Positions 45,606-54,523 of a stretch of DNA of 64,000 bases are shown piece by piece. This stretch comes from Ilumatobacter fluminis (GTDB lineage Bacteria > Actinomycetota > Acidimicrobiia > Acidimicrobiales > Ilumatobacteraceae). Below the pieces are notes generated by a model. The model was not told the DNA's origin, made no database searches, and saw only the letters and a list, made by a program, of their open reading frames with translations. The DNA is taken from NCBI RefSeq assembly GCF_004364865.1, contig NZ_SOAU01000001.1, positions 496,001 to 560,000 on the forward strand, given 5' to 3'. The translations under genes were made by a program, and so were the position numbers. Numbering within the stretch: the first letter of the stretch is position 1; each line of letters begins with the position of its first letter.

Positions 45606-45622
45606 TGTTACCTTTACTAACA
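45606..45622. promoter_or_regulatory. TGTTA-7 nt-TAACA inverted repeat before the ROK regulator
   Basis: The arms TGTTA (45606-45610) and TAACA (45618-45622) sit 4 bp before the GTG start at 45626. The site is a probable autoregulatory operator overlapping a leaderless promoter. The 280-bp gap also holds the 48-bp repeat. Confidence 0.5.
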
Positions 45623-45625
45623 GAC

Positions 45626-46780
45626 GTGGCAGACGACACCACACCGACCGCTCCGGTCATCCGCCGGCTCAGTCCCGACCTCACGGCGCCCCGCATCGGG
45701 CCGCGCGAGGCTCGCGGGCACAACCGGGCGCTCGTGTTGCAGGCGCTGTATCGGGGCCGCGGTCGATCCCGCGCGGATCTCGCCCGCGACATCGGCCTGA
45801 GTCGGGTGACGATGTCGGACGTCGTCAGCGATCTCATCGACGAAGACCTCGTCGTCGAGCTCGGGACCCGCACCGCGTCACGTCCCGGCAAGCCGGCGAC
45901 GATGCTCGACATCAACCGCACCGGCCACAACATCGTCGGACTCGATCTGTCGAACAGTGGCTCGTTCGTGGGTGTGGTCACCGACCTCGACGGCAACGTG
46001 GTCGCCCGCTCCGGGGTCGAGATCCCGGCGACCGTCGGTGAGGATGCGCTCGTCGCGATCGAGACCCTGCTCGCCGACCTGATCGCGCTCGCACCGATGC
46101 CGGTGCTCGGCGTCGGGGTCAGTAGCCCCGGCATCGTCGACGACCGAGGCGTGGTGCTGTCGGCACCCAACCTCGGCTGGCGCGACGTGCCGCTCCAAGA
46201 ACGACTCGCCGCCGCCTGCGGTCTGCACGTCTCCGTCGCCAACGACGCCAACGCCGCCATCGTCGGCGAGCGCTCGTTCGGCTCCGGCCGCCCCGACATG
46301 ATGCTCGTGCGCGTCGGCGGTGGCGTCGGATCCGGTGTGATGATCGACGGACGCGTCGTCGGTGGCGCACGCTTCGCAGCAGGCGAGATCGGACACGTCG
46401 TCAGCGGCACCGACGAGGGCGACCTGTGCGCCTGCGGCAACCGCGGCTGCCTCGAGACCTGGCTCGCGATCCCACGCATCGAGGCCCGCCTCGCGGCGCC
46501 CGACGCCGACCGGTCCACCGTCCTCGCCGAGGCGGGCCGCCGCCTGGGCCTCGTGCTGGCCCCGATCGTCAGCACGCTCAATCTCGCCGATGTGGTCCTC
46601 GCCGGTTCGGCCGACCACATCGATGGTCCGCTGCTCACCGCAGCGGACACCACCGTGCGCGACCGCACCCTCGCCGACACACACGGCGATCTGCGGCTCC
46701 GAATGACCGAGCTCGGACCCGACCTGGTCGTGCTCGGCGCAGTCGTGTTGGTCCTCCAGGACCGACTCGGGGTCACCTGA
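45626..46780 (+). CDS. ROK-family transcriptional regulator
   Basis: A 384-aa NagC/Mlc-type protein. The N-terminal winged helix (LARDIGLSRVTMSDVVSDLI) is followed by a ROK sugar-binding domain. The zinc motif CACGNRGCLE is intact, and the sugar site SNDANAAIVGER-type segment is present as VANDANAAIVGER. GTG 45626 is chosen. It directly precedes the amino-sugar importer, whose genes and the NagA/NagB enzymes it likely represses in the absence of GlcNAc or GlcNAc-6-phosphate. Confidence 0.88.
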   Translation: MADDTTPTAPVIRRLSPDLTAPRIGPREARGHNRALVLQALYRGRGRSRADLARDIGLSRVTMSDVVSDLIDEDLVVELGTRTASRPGKPATMLDINRTGHNIVGLDLSNSGSFVGVVTDLDGNVVARSGVEIPATVGEDALVAIETLLADLIALAPMPVLGVGVSSPGIVDDRGVVLSAPNLGWRDVPLQERLAAACGLHVSVANDANAAIVGERSFGSGRPDMMLVRVGGGVGSGVMIDGRVVGGARFAAGEIGHVVSGTDEGDLCACGNRGCLETWLAIPRIEARLAAPDADRSTVLAEAGRRLGLVLAPIVSTLNLADVVLAGSADHIDGPLLTAADTTVRDRTLADTHGDLRLRMTELGPDLVVLGAVVLVLQDRLGVT

Positions 46781-46838
46781 CCCGATCGTCCGAGGTCGCA
46801 ACGGCCGAGGGCACACATCAACCAATAGGGGAGAACCA

Positions 46839-48239
46839 ATGAGAAAGATGACAGCGCTCGCCGTTGCGGCCGCCGTGGCACTCAGCGCCTGCGGCTCCGA
46901 CGACTCCGAGGACGACGCCTCCGAGGCCACCGACGCACCCGCGGAGGACGACGCTTCGGGCGACGACTCCGGTGATGCCGGTGACGATGCATCCGAGGCA
47001 ACCGACGCACCCGCCGAGGGCGACGACGGTGAGATGGCCGAGGGCGAGGACATCACCCTCTGGCTGGCCGGCACCGACACCCCCGAGGTGGCCCTGACCT
47101 ACCTCACCGACACCTACGCCGCGAACACCGGCGGCGAGCTGTCGATCGAACAGATCGGCTGGGGCGACCTCATCCCGTCGCTCACCGCCTCACTTCCCGA
47201 CTCGTCGTCGACCCCCGACGTCTTCGAGACCGGCAACACCCAGACCGCCACGTTCACCGCGGTCGGCGCCTACAGCGACCTCACGCCGTACTACGAAGAG
47301 ATGGGCGGCGACTCGCTGCTCCAGGGCTTCGTCGAAGCCGGCTCCGTCGGTGACGAGGTCTACTCGCTGCCGTACTACTTCGGTTCCCGCTTCGCCTGGT
47401 ACCGCAAGGACCTCTACGAAGCAGCCGGCGTCGCCGAGCCGACCACGCTCCAGGAGTTCACCGACGTGAACGCCACCCTGAAGGAGTCGGGTTCGGGCGC
47501 GTACATCCCGGGCCAGGACTGGCGCAGCGGTATCGCGTGGATCTTCGCCAACGGCGGCGACCTCGCCACCTACGACGGCGGTGAGTGGACCGCCGCCCTG
47601 TCGACGCCCGAGTCGATCGCCGGCATGGAGATGTGGCAGGAGCTGTTCACGACCGCCTCGGTCGCCGGTCCGACCGACACCGACGCCACCGCCTACCAGG
47701 CGATCAACGACGACTTCCTCCCCGACACCGCCGTCGGCACCACGCTCGCCCCGAACTGGGCCTACTGGAGCCTCGGTGACATCTCGGAGAACGACGAGGG
47801 TGAAGCCGTGGCCACCTGGAACCCCGACACGTTCGGTGCCTACGCCCTGCCGGGCGTCGACGGTGGCGTCGCTCCGGTCTTCGCCGGCGGTTCGAACATC
47901 GGCATCTCGGCCGCTTCGGAGAAGCAGGAGTCGGCCCTCGAGCTGATGAAGATCATCTTCTCCGACGAGTACCAGACGCTCCTCGCCGAGAACGGCCTCG
48001 GCCCGGCCAACACCGACTTCGGTTCGGTGTACGTCGAGTCGGCCGCCGACCCGGCGATCGCCGAGATCTCGCTCGAGACGGCGGCCGCCGCCAAGCTGAC
48101 CCCGGCCGCTCCGGGCTGGACGTCGGTCGAAGAGCAGCAGCTGCTCGAGCAGTACTTCCAGGCCGTCGCCGAAGGTGGCGACGTCGCGTCGCTCGCCGCC
48201 GAGTACGACGACCAGATCAACGCCGTGATCAACGGCTGA
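46839..48239 (+). CDS. Sugar ABC transporter substrate-binding lipoprotein (amino-sugar type)
   Basis: A 466-aa binding lipoprotein. The signal peptide MTALAVAAAVALSAC has lipobox LSAC, followed by an acidic linker that repeats DASEATDAPAE twice. The mature part has ITLWLAGTDTPEVALTYLTD at the start and AGGSNIGISAASEKQESAL in the C-lobe. GGGGAG precedes the ATG. With NagA, NagB, a GH3 glycosidase and a sugar kinase downstream, GlcNAc or chitobiose is the probable ligand. Confidence 0.88.
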   Translation: MRKMTALAVAAAVALSACGSDDSEDDASEATDAPAEDDASGDDSGDAGDDASEATDAPAEGDDGEMAEGEDITLWLAGTDTPEVALTYLTDTYAANTGGELSIEQIGWGDLIPSLTASLPDSSSTPDVFETGNTQTATFTAVGAYSDLTPYYEEMGGDSLLQGFVEAGSVGDEVYSLPYYFGSRFAWYRKDLYEAAGVAEPTTLQEFTDVNATLKESGSGAYIPGQDWRSGIAWIFANGGDLATYDGGEWTAALSTPESIAGMEMWQELFTTASVAGPTDTDATAYQAINDDFLPDTAVGTTLAPNWAYWSLGDISENDEGEAVATWNPDTFGAYALPGVDGGVAPVFAGGSNIGISAASEKQESALELMKIIFSDEYQTLLAENGLGPANTDFGSVYVESAADPAIAEISLETAAAAKLTPAAPGWTSVEEQQLLEQYFQAVAEGGDVASLAAEYDDQINAVING

Positions 48240-48251
48240 TCCACCGAGCAT

Positions 48252-48284
48252 CGTGCGGGTGGGACCATGTGTCCCACCCGCACG
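48252..48284. other. 14-bp perfect hairpin between binding-protein and permease genes
   Basis: CGTGCGGGTGGGAC, loop CATGT and GTCCCACCCGCACG form a perfect stem 13 bp after the binding-protein stop. There is no T-run, so full termination is unlikely. A 3' stem-loop that protects the upstream mRNA and limits read-through would yield more binding protein than permease. Confidence 0.6.
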
Positions 48285-48357
48285 CGCTCACCGCATCCAC
48301 CTCACTGCACCCACCCCCAGCCTCCCGAACGCCCAGCGACTGACAGAAAGGCCCGAG

Positions 48358-49329
48358 ATGTCGATCGTCGCACCATCCGAACTCGACGCCACGTCGCCGC
48401 CACCGCAGCCGCAGGAGCGGAAGAAGCCGAAGCGCCGTCGGGCGCGTTCGCCGAAGCTGCCCTACGGGCTGATCGTGCCCGCCGTCGGCGCGCTCGTCGT
48501 CGGCCTCGCCTATCCGATGGGCTGGCAGATCCTCAACTCGATGCGCGAGTTCGGCCTGCGCCAGCAGTTCGGCGAAGCCGCCCCGTGGATCTGGTTCGAC
48601 AACTACTCCACCCTCCTGAGCGACACCTTCTTCTGGACCGTCGTCCTCCGCTCGCTCGTGTTCATGGCCGCCACCGCCGCAGCGACGATGGTGATCGGCA
48701 TCGGACTGGCCCTCCTCATGAAGGCCGCGCCGACGTGGGCGCGCCTCGTGCTGCAGAGCGCGCTCCTCCTCGCCTGGGCGATGCCGATCGTCGCCCAGAT
48801 GACCGTGTTCAGCTGGCTGATCGACCCACGCAACGGTGTGCTCAACTACCTGCTCACCCAGTTGCCCGGCGTCGACATGATCGGTCACAACTGGCTCGAG
48901 GAGCCACTCAGCTTCTTCTTCGTCGCCTCGGTGATCATCACCTGGGCGTCGGTGCCGTTCGTCGCGATCTCGGTCTACGCCGCGCTCACCCAGGTGAGCG
49001 ACGAGATCCTCGAGGCGGCACAACTCGACGGCGCCAATGCCCGACAGGCACTGGGGTACGTCATCATGCCCATCATCCGTCCCGTCCTCATCATCCTCCT
49101 GCTGCTGCAGTTCATCTGGGACCTGCGGGTCTACGCCCAGATCCAGCTGCTCCAGGATCTCGGACCCAAGGGCGACGACTACGACCTTCTCGGCACGTAC
49201 ATCTACGGTCTCGGCATCGGCCAGGGCCAGTTCGGTCTCGCCGCCGCCGCGGCGATGATCGTCTTGCTGATCACGCTCTGTGTCAGCGGGTTCTACGTGC
49301 GCGAGCTCCTCCGAGAGGACGCAGCCTGA
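48358..49329 (+). CDS. Sugar ABC transporter permease (MalF/UgpA type)
   Basis: A 323-aa membrane protein with a basic N-terminal tail (KKPKRRRARSPK) and six helices. The coupling loop is EAAQLDGANARQALGYVIMP. ATG 48358 has GAAAGG upstream; the frame is open further upstream across the hairpin region. The stop shares a base with the next start (TGATG). Confidence 0.9.
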   Translation: MSIVAPSELDATSPPPQPQERKKPKRRRARSPKLPYGLIVPAVGALVVGLAYPMGWQILNSMREFGLRQQFGEAAPWIWFDNYSTLLSDTFFWTVVLRSLVFMAATAAATMVIGIGLALLMKAAPTWARLVLQSALLLAWAMPIVAQMTVFSWLIDPRNGVLNYLLTQLPGVDMIGHNWLEEPLSFFFVASVIITWASVPFVAISVYAALTQVSDEILEAAQLDGANARQALGYVIMPIIRPVLIILLLLQFIWDLRVYAQIQLLQDLGPKGDDYDLLGTYIYGLGIGQGQFGLAAAAAMIVLLITLCVSGFYVRELLREDAA

Positions 49330-50165
49330 TGAACCGCCGATTCAAGCGCTACCTCGCCGCCGTCGCCGCGGTGCTCATCGCGATCGTCTGGGCCTTCCCG
49401 GTCTACTGGATGATCAACTCGTCGTTCCTCACGCCGCTCACCATCAGCGGCCTGACCCCGACGTTCCTCCCGTTCGACGGCACTCTCCAGAACTACCGCG
49501 ACGTCACGGCCGACACCCCGTTCTTCGAGGCCCTCACCATGTCGATCATGGTGGTTGCCGTCGCGTTGATCGTGTGCCTTGCGTTCGCCACGCTGGCCGC
49601 ACTCGCCATCTCCCGCTTCCGCTTCAAAGGCCGCAAGACCTTCGTCCTGACGGTCATCCTCGTCCAGATGCTGCCTGCCGAAGCGATGTTCATCGCCCAG
49701 TTCCAGATGATCTCCGAGCTGGGGTTGCTCAACTCGCTGGCCGGCGTCTCCATCATCTACGTCGCCATGGTCGTGCCGTTCACGATCTGGATGCTGCGCG
49801 GCTTCGTCGCCGGCGTACCGATCGAACTTGAAGAGGCGGCAATGGTCGACGGGTGCACCCGTCTCCAGGCGTTCCGACGGATCACGTTCCCGCTCATCGC
49901 CCCCGGTCTGGTCGCGTCCGGCGTGTTCGCGTTCATCCAGGTCTGGAACGAGTTCGCGCTGGCCTCGGTGCTCCTGACCGACGACGAGGTGCAGACGCTC
50001 CCGCTGTGGCTCCGCGACATCGCGCAACAGTCGAACCTCGGCGCCCCCGAGTGGGGCCAGATCATGGCCGGCTCGGTGCTCGTCGCCGTCCCCGTCATCA
50101 TCTTCTTCGTGATCGTGCAGGGCCGCATGGCCCAAGGTCTCGTCGGCGGAGCGGTGAAGGGGTGA
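49329..50165 (+). CDS. Sugar ABC transporter permease (MalG/UgpE type)
   Basis: A 278-aa permease with six helices (first one YLAAVAAVLIAIVWAFPVYW). The coupling motif EEAAMVDGCTRLQAFRRITFP is present. It completes the importer, which uses the upstream ATPase at 44182. It overlaps the GH3 gene by 4 nt at the GTG start. Confidence 0.9.
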   Translation: MNRRFKRYLAAVAAVLIAIVWAFPVYWMINSSFLTPLTISGLTPTFLPFDGTLQNYRDVTADTPFFEALTMSIMVVAVALIVCLAFATLAALAISRFRFKGRKTFVLTVILVQMLPAEAMFIAQFQMISELGLLNSLAGVSIIYVAMVVPFTIWMLRGFVAGVPIELEEAAMVDGCTRLQAFRRITFPLIAPGLVASGVFAFIQVWNEFALASVLLTDDEVQTLPLWLRDIAQQSNLGAPEWGQIMAGSVLVAVPVIIFFVIVQGRMAQGLVGGAVKG

Positions 50166-51706
50166 CGGCCGGCACCCCGTTGTCGTCCCCGAACTCGACG
50201 CCGACGACAACCACGACAACGCCCACGACCACGCCTGACTCGACCGTCGTGACCGAGCAGCACTCGCCGGCGCTCGGCGTGCTGATGCCGGGCTTCGTCG
50301 GCACGACGCTGCCCGACTGGCTCGCCGAACTGCTCCGGCACGGCCTCGGTGGCGTCTGCCTGTTCGCCCACAACATCGTGTCACCGGCCCAGGTCGCCGC
50401 GCTCACCGGCGCCATTCGTGCCGCCAACCCGAACGCCATCGTGGCGATCGACGAAGAAGGCGGCGACGTCACGCGCCTGCACCAACACGACGGCTCACCG
50501 TTCCCCGGCAACGCCGTGCTCGGTCGCATCGACGACCTCGACGTCACCGTCGCCGTGGCTCGCGAGGTCGGCGCACAGCTCGCCGACGTCGGCATCCATC
50601 TCACGTTCGCGCCCGACGCCGACGTCAACTCGAACCCCGACAACCCCGTCATCGGTGTTCGCAGCTTCGGCGCCGACCCTGCCTCGGTCGCCGCGCACAC
50701 GGCGGCGTGGACCAGCGGTGTGCAGGCCGCCGGTGTCGCGGCCTGCGCCAAACACTTCCCCGGCCACGGCGACACCTCGACCGACTCCCACGTGTCGGAA
50801 CCGGTCGTGACCGCCGACGCCGCGACCATCATGAACCGTGAACTGGTGCCCTTCGTCGCTGCCGTCGAGGCCGGCACCCGGTCGATCATGACGTCGCACA
50901 TCCGCGTCCCGGCGCTCGATCCCGACTCGGTCGCCACCTTCTCGACGACCATCCTCACCGATCTGCTTCGAGACCGTCTGGGGTTCGACGGGGTCATCGT
51001 CACCGACGCGCTCGACATGGTCGGCGCCTCCGGAACCCGAGGCATCCCGGCCGCCGCGGTCGAGGCCGTCGCCGCCGGCGCCGACCTGCTCTGTCTCGGA
51101 CAGCGTGGGTCCGAGAGCGAGGTCGCCGAGATCGCCGAGGCACTGATGAGCGCCGACCGTGCCGGTCGACTACCGGCCGGCCGACTCGTCGCCGCCGCCG
51201 AGCGCTGTCTCGGCCTGGCCCAGTGGGCCGCCGAGCACCGCCCGGTCGATCGCTCGCACACCACCGCGACCTACGAACGCCTCACCGATCCGCAACGCCT
51301 GGCGGCATCGTTCACACTCTCCGAGCGCGCCCGCTCCGCGCTGGCCGCCGACACTCGGCCGGTCCGCTGGGTCCGGATCGACCCCGAACTCAACGTCGCC
51401 GTCGGCGTCACCCCGCTCGGGCCGTTCTTCGACGGCGGCGCCGTGCCGTCACTCGTCGTGCCAGTCGACGATCGTGCCGTGGCTGCCGAGTACGTCGCCG
51501 AGCCCGGCGTCACGACCCTCGTCGTCGGTCGCGAGTTCCATCGCGACCCCGGCGCGCTCGACGCGGCCATGGCGATCGCCGAACGATCGGAGGCGCTGAT
51601 CGTCGACATGGGGTACGCCCACTCCGATCACGTCGACATCGCCACCTTCGGCGCATCTCGCCGCATCGGCGAGGCGCTGCTCCGACTCGTGGAAGAGTCG
51701 GCGTGA
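50162..51706 (+). CDS. Glycoside hydrolase family 3, beta-N-acetylhexosaminidase (NagZ-like)
   Basis: A 514-aa GH3 enzyme. KHFPGHGDTSTDSH is the NagZ-type motif with the acid/base His-Asp pair, and VIVTDALDM carries the nucleophilic Asp. No signal peptide, so it acts in the cytoplasm on imported chitobiose or muropeptide fragments. The first 29 residues are Thr/Pro-rich (TPTTTTTTPTTTPDST), odd for a cytoplasmic enzyme; an in-frame GTG at 50249 would drop them. The GTG start couples it to the permease. Confidence 0.87.
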   Translation: MTAGTPLSSPNSTPTTTTTTPTTTPDSTVVTEQHSPALGVLMPGFVGTTLPDWLAELLRHGLGGVCLFAHNIVSPAQVAALTGAIRAANPNAIVAIDEEGGDVTRLHQHDGSPFPGNAVLGRIDDLDVTVAVAREVGAQLADVGIHLTFAPDADVNSNPDNPVIGVRSFGADPASVAAHTAAWTSGVQAAGVAACAKHFPGHGDTSTDSHVSEPVVTADAATIMNRELVPFVAAVEAGTRSIMTSHIRVPALDPDSVATFSTTILTDLLRDRLGFDGVIVTDALDMVGASGTRGIPAAAVEAVAAGADLLCLGQRGSESEVAEIAEALMSADRAGRLPAGRLVAAAERCLGLAQWAAEHRPVDRSHTTATYERLTDPQRLAASFTLSERARSALAADTRPVRWVRIDPELNVAVGVTPLGPFFDGGAVPSLVVPVDDRAVAAEYVAEPGVTTLVVGREFHRDPGALDAAMAIAERSEALIVDMGYAHSDHVDIATFGASRRIGEALLRLVEESA

Positions 51707-52590
51707 GGATCGGCATCGACATCGGCGGCACGAAGATCGAGGCCGTCGCCATCGACGACGACTTCGACGTGCTCGCCACGTTTCGAGCGCCGGTGCGCCC
51801 CGGTCCGAACGGCGTCACCGCCGGCGCCATCGAAGCCAGCGAGGCGGTCGCTCGCGCCGCCGGCGGCGAGATCGAATCGGTCGGCATCGGTGTGCCCGGC
51901 GCGATCCGGCGCGGCGTCGTCCGCAACGCCCGCAACCTCTGCATCGAATCGCTCGACCTCGAAACCGCGGTGCAGCAGGCGATCGGCGTCGAGGTGCGGG
52001 TCGCCAACGACGTCAACGCCGCCGCCGTCGGTGCATGGGGCCTGCGAGGTGCTTCCTCGAAGGCGTTCGCCTATCTCAACCTCGGCACCGGCTTGGCCGC
52101 CGGGCTCGTGGTCGACGGTCGCGTCTGGGAGGGCGCCCGAGGGCTCGCCGGCGAGATCGGCTACGTCTCCGCCGACCCCCACGGCCCCGGTCACGTCGAC
52201 GGCCTCGCCGGCTCACTCGAGGGATACGCGTCCGGGTCGGGTGTCGTCGCCCAGTGGGGCGTCGAGGGTGCCACGGCGGTCGACGTGTTCCGAGCCGCCG
52301 CGGCCGGCAACACCCGAGCGATCGCGATCCGCGACGGCGTGTACTTCGGTGCGGCGAGCGCAGTCCGCGTGTTGGCGCTCACCTTCGATCCCGACACCGT
52401 CGTGGTCGGCGGTGGACTGACCCTGCTCGGCCGGCCGCTGTCCGACGGCATGGCGAAGCACTTCGCCGCCTGGTCCGAGGCATCGCCACTCATCGCGTCG
52501 CTCGAACTCGACGCCATCACCTCACTGCTCGCCGACGAACGACCCGTCCACGCCATCGGAGCTGCGATCATGGGAGAACGCCATGGCTGA
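51703..52590 (+). CDS. ROK-family sugar kinase, probable N-acetylglucosamine kinase
   Basis: A 295-aa kinase. GIDIGGTKIEAVAID is the ATP phosphate motif, VANDVNAAAVGA the sugar/base region with the catalytic Asp, and LNLGTGLAAGLVVDG the second phosphate loop. The zinc-binding C-x-C-G-x2-G-C of most ROK kinases is absent (the region reads ADPHGPGHVDGLAGSLEG). It overlaps both neighbours. It probably makes GlcNAc-6-phosphate for NagA. Confidence 0.83.
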   Translation: MRIGIDIGGTKIEAVAIDDDFDVLATFRAPVRPGPNGVTAGAIEASEAVARAAGGEIESVGIGVPGAIRRGVVRNARNLCIESLDLETAVQQAIGVEVRVANDVNAAAVGAWGLRGASSKAFAYLNLGTGLAAGLVVDGRVWEGARGLAGEIGYVSADPHGPGHVDGLAGSLEGYASGSGVVAQWGVEGATAVDVFRAAAAGNTRAIAIRDGVYFGAASAVRVLALTFDPDTVVVGGGLTLLGRPLSDGMAKHFAAWSEASPLIASLELDAITSLLADERPVHAIGAAIMGERHG

Positions 52591-53365
52591 AATCGTGATC
52601 GTCGACAACCCAGAGGACGGCGGCGAGCTCGTCGCCCGCCACATCGCGGCCCAGATCCGTGCCCGCCCCGAGTTCACCCTCGGGGTCGCCACCGGGTCGA
52701 CCCCGCTGCCCGTCTACGCCGCCCTGCGACGCGAGTGCGACGCCGGCCTCGACGTGTCGAGTGTGAATGCGTTCGCGCTCGACGAGTACGTCGGTCTGCC
52801 CGACGATCACCCCGAGAGCTACCGCAGCGTGATCCGACGTGAGGTCACCGAACCGCTCGGCCTCGACCCGACACGGGTGCACGTGCCCGACGGCGACGAG
52901 GCGACGATCGAGACGGCGGGCGAGCGCTACGAAGCGCTCCTGGCGGCCAACGGTGGCGTCGACCTGCAGCTGCTCGGCATCGGCACCGATGGGCACGTGG
53001 GCTTCAACGAACCCGGCTCGTCGCTCGCCTCGGCGACGCGCATCAAGACGCTCACCGCGCAGACGCGAGCCGACAACGCCCGATTCTTCGACTCGCCCGA
53101 ACAGGTGCCGACCCACTGCATCACCCAGGGCATCGGGACGATCCTCCGTGCCGACCATCTCGTGTTGTTGGCGTTCGGTGACGGCAAGGCCGACGCCGTC
53201 GCCGGCGCGGTCGAAGGGCCGGTCACCGCGTCGGTGCCCGGATCGTGCATCCAGCTCCACCGGCACGTCACCGTGGTCGTCGACGAACCTGCGGCGTCGC
53301 GGCTCGAGCGGTCGGACTACTACCGGTGGGTGTACGAGAACAAGCCGCACTGGCAAGGACTGTGA
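52583..53365 (+). CDS. nagB: Glucosamine-6-phosphate deaminase
   Basis: A 260-aa enzyme converting glucosamine-6-phosphate to fructose-6-phosphate and ammonia. Seen: LGVATGSTPLPVY (phosphate binding), FALDEYVGL with the catalytic Asp, GIGTDGHVGFNEPGS with the catalytic His/Asp/Glu, and KADAVAGAVEGPV. The length is typical. It overlaps the kinase gene by 8 nt and nagA by 4 nt. Confidence 0.93.
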   Translation: MAEIVIVDNPEDGGELVARHIAAQIRARPEFTLGVATGSTPLPVYAALRRECDAGLDVSSVNAFALDEYVGLPDDHPESYRSVIRREVTEPLGLDPTRVHVPDGDEATIETAGERYEALLAANGGVDLQLLGIGTDGHVGFNEPGSSLASATRIKTLTAQTRADNARFFDSPEQVPTHCITQGIGTILRADHLVLLAFGDGKADAVAGAVEGPVTASVPGSCIQLHRHVTVVVDEPAASRLERSDYYRWVYENKPHWQGL

Positions 53366-54489
53366 CGATGCCCTCGACGCTGATCCACTCCGGCACGCTG
53401 GTCGACGCGAACGGTGAACGTCCTGGCTGGGTCCACGTCGACGGCGGACGGATCGTCTCGACCGGCGACCCGAGCGAGCAGGCCCCGTCGGCCGACCGTT
53501 CGGTCGACGCGACAGGGCGATATGTCACGCCCGGCTTCGTCGACATCCACGGCCACGGTGCCGGCGGCGCCCACTACCAGGACGGAACCGAGGAGGCGCT
53601 GGCGGCGCTCGCAGCGATGCGCCAGTTCGGTACGACGCGAGCCGTTGCATCGTTCGTCTCCACGACGATCGACCGCATGGTGCATTCGATCATCGGCGCG
53701 AGGTCGGCGATGGATCTCGACCCGGGGCTGCTCGGCGTCCATGTCGAAGGGCCGTTCATCGCCCCCGGCCGCAAGGGCGCCCACGACCGACGGGTGCTGT
53801 GCCACCCCGATCGCGAATCGGTCGACCGGCTGCTCGACGTCGCACCCGGGATCGTCCGGCAGATCACGATCGCGCCGGAGCTGCCCGGTGCCATGGAGGC
53901 GATCTCGCGATTCCTCGCGGCGGGCATCCCGGTCGCCGTCGGACACACCGACTGCGACTACGACGCCGCCCGCGAAGCCTTCGACCGGGGCGCCTCGTTG
54001 GTGACCCACGCCTTCAACGCCATGGCTCAGATCGAGGGTCGGTTCCCCGGTGTGCTCGGCGCAGCCGTCGCCGCCGAGCACGTCACGATCGAGGTGATCG
54101 CCGACGGCATCCACGTCCATCCGGCCTCGATCGCTCTGCTCTTCGCTGCCGCACCCGGCCGGATCGCTCTGGTCACCGATGCGATGGCCGGTGCCGGTGC
54201 GTCGGACGGCTGCTACACGCTCGGCTCGCTCGATGTCGACGTCGCCGACGGTCGAGCGGTTGTTGCCGGCACCGACACCCTGGCCGGTTCGACGCTCACG
54301 CCGGATCGTGCCCTTCGCACCGCGGTGCACGACTGCGGCATCGCGCTGCACGACGCTGTGGGCGCACTCACCGACACCCCGGCCAGGGCGATCGGTGAAC
54401 AGAAGCCGGCCCTGCTCGTCTCGGGAGCTCCCGGCGATCTCGTGCTGCTCGCCGTCGACCTGTCCGTCGTCGACGTCCTGCTCGGCTGA
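53362..54489 (+). CDS. nagA: N-acetylglucosamine-6-phosphate deacetylase
   Basis: A 375-aa amidohydrolase. VDIHGHGAGG is the metal H-x-H region, GVHVEGPFIAP carries the metal Glu, VGHTDCDYDAARE and VTHAFNAM the metal His residues, and LVTDAMAGAG the catalytic Asp. GTG 53362 overlaps nagB; ATG 53368 is equally possible. The product, glucosamine-6-phosphate, is used by NagB. Last gene of the operon. Confidence 0.92.
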   Translation: MTMPSTLIHSGTLVDANGERPGWVHVDGGRIVSTGDPSEQAPSADRSVDATGRYVTPGFVDIHGHGAGGAHYQDGTEEALAALAAMRQFGTTRAVASFVSTTIDRMVHSIIGARSAMDLDPGLLGVHVEGPFIAPGRKGAHDRRVLCHPDRESVDRLLDVAPGIVRQITIAPELPGAMEAISRFLAAGIPVAVGHTDCDYDAAREAFDRGASLVTHAFNAMAQIEGRFPGVLGAAVAAEHVTIEVIADGIHVHPASIALLFAAAPGRIALVTDAMAGAGASDGCYTLGSLDVDVADGRAVVAGTDTLAGSTLTPDRALRTAVHDCGIALHDAVGALTDTPARAIGEQKPALLVSGAPGDLVLLAVDLSVVDVLLG

Positions 54490-54523
54490 CGCCCGTCGGC
54501 GGAGTCCGGTGGGCCGAGTCCGT

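Noticed and set aside
50171-50245. Tandem ACGACA-type DNA repeat as a possible microsatellite
   Set aside because: It encodes the Thr/Pro-rich start of the GH3 protein and is too irregular to be treated as a separate repeat element.
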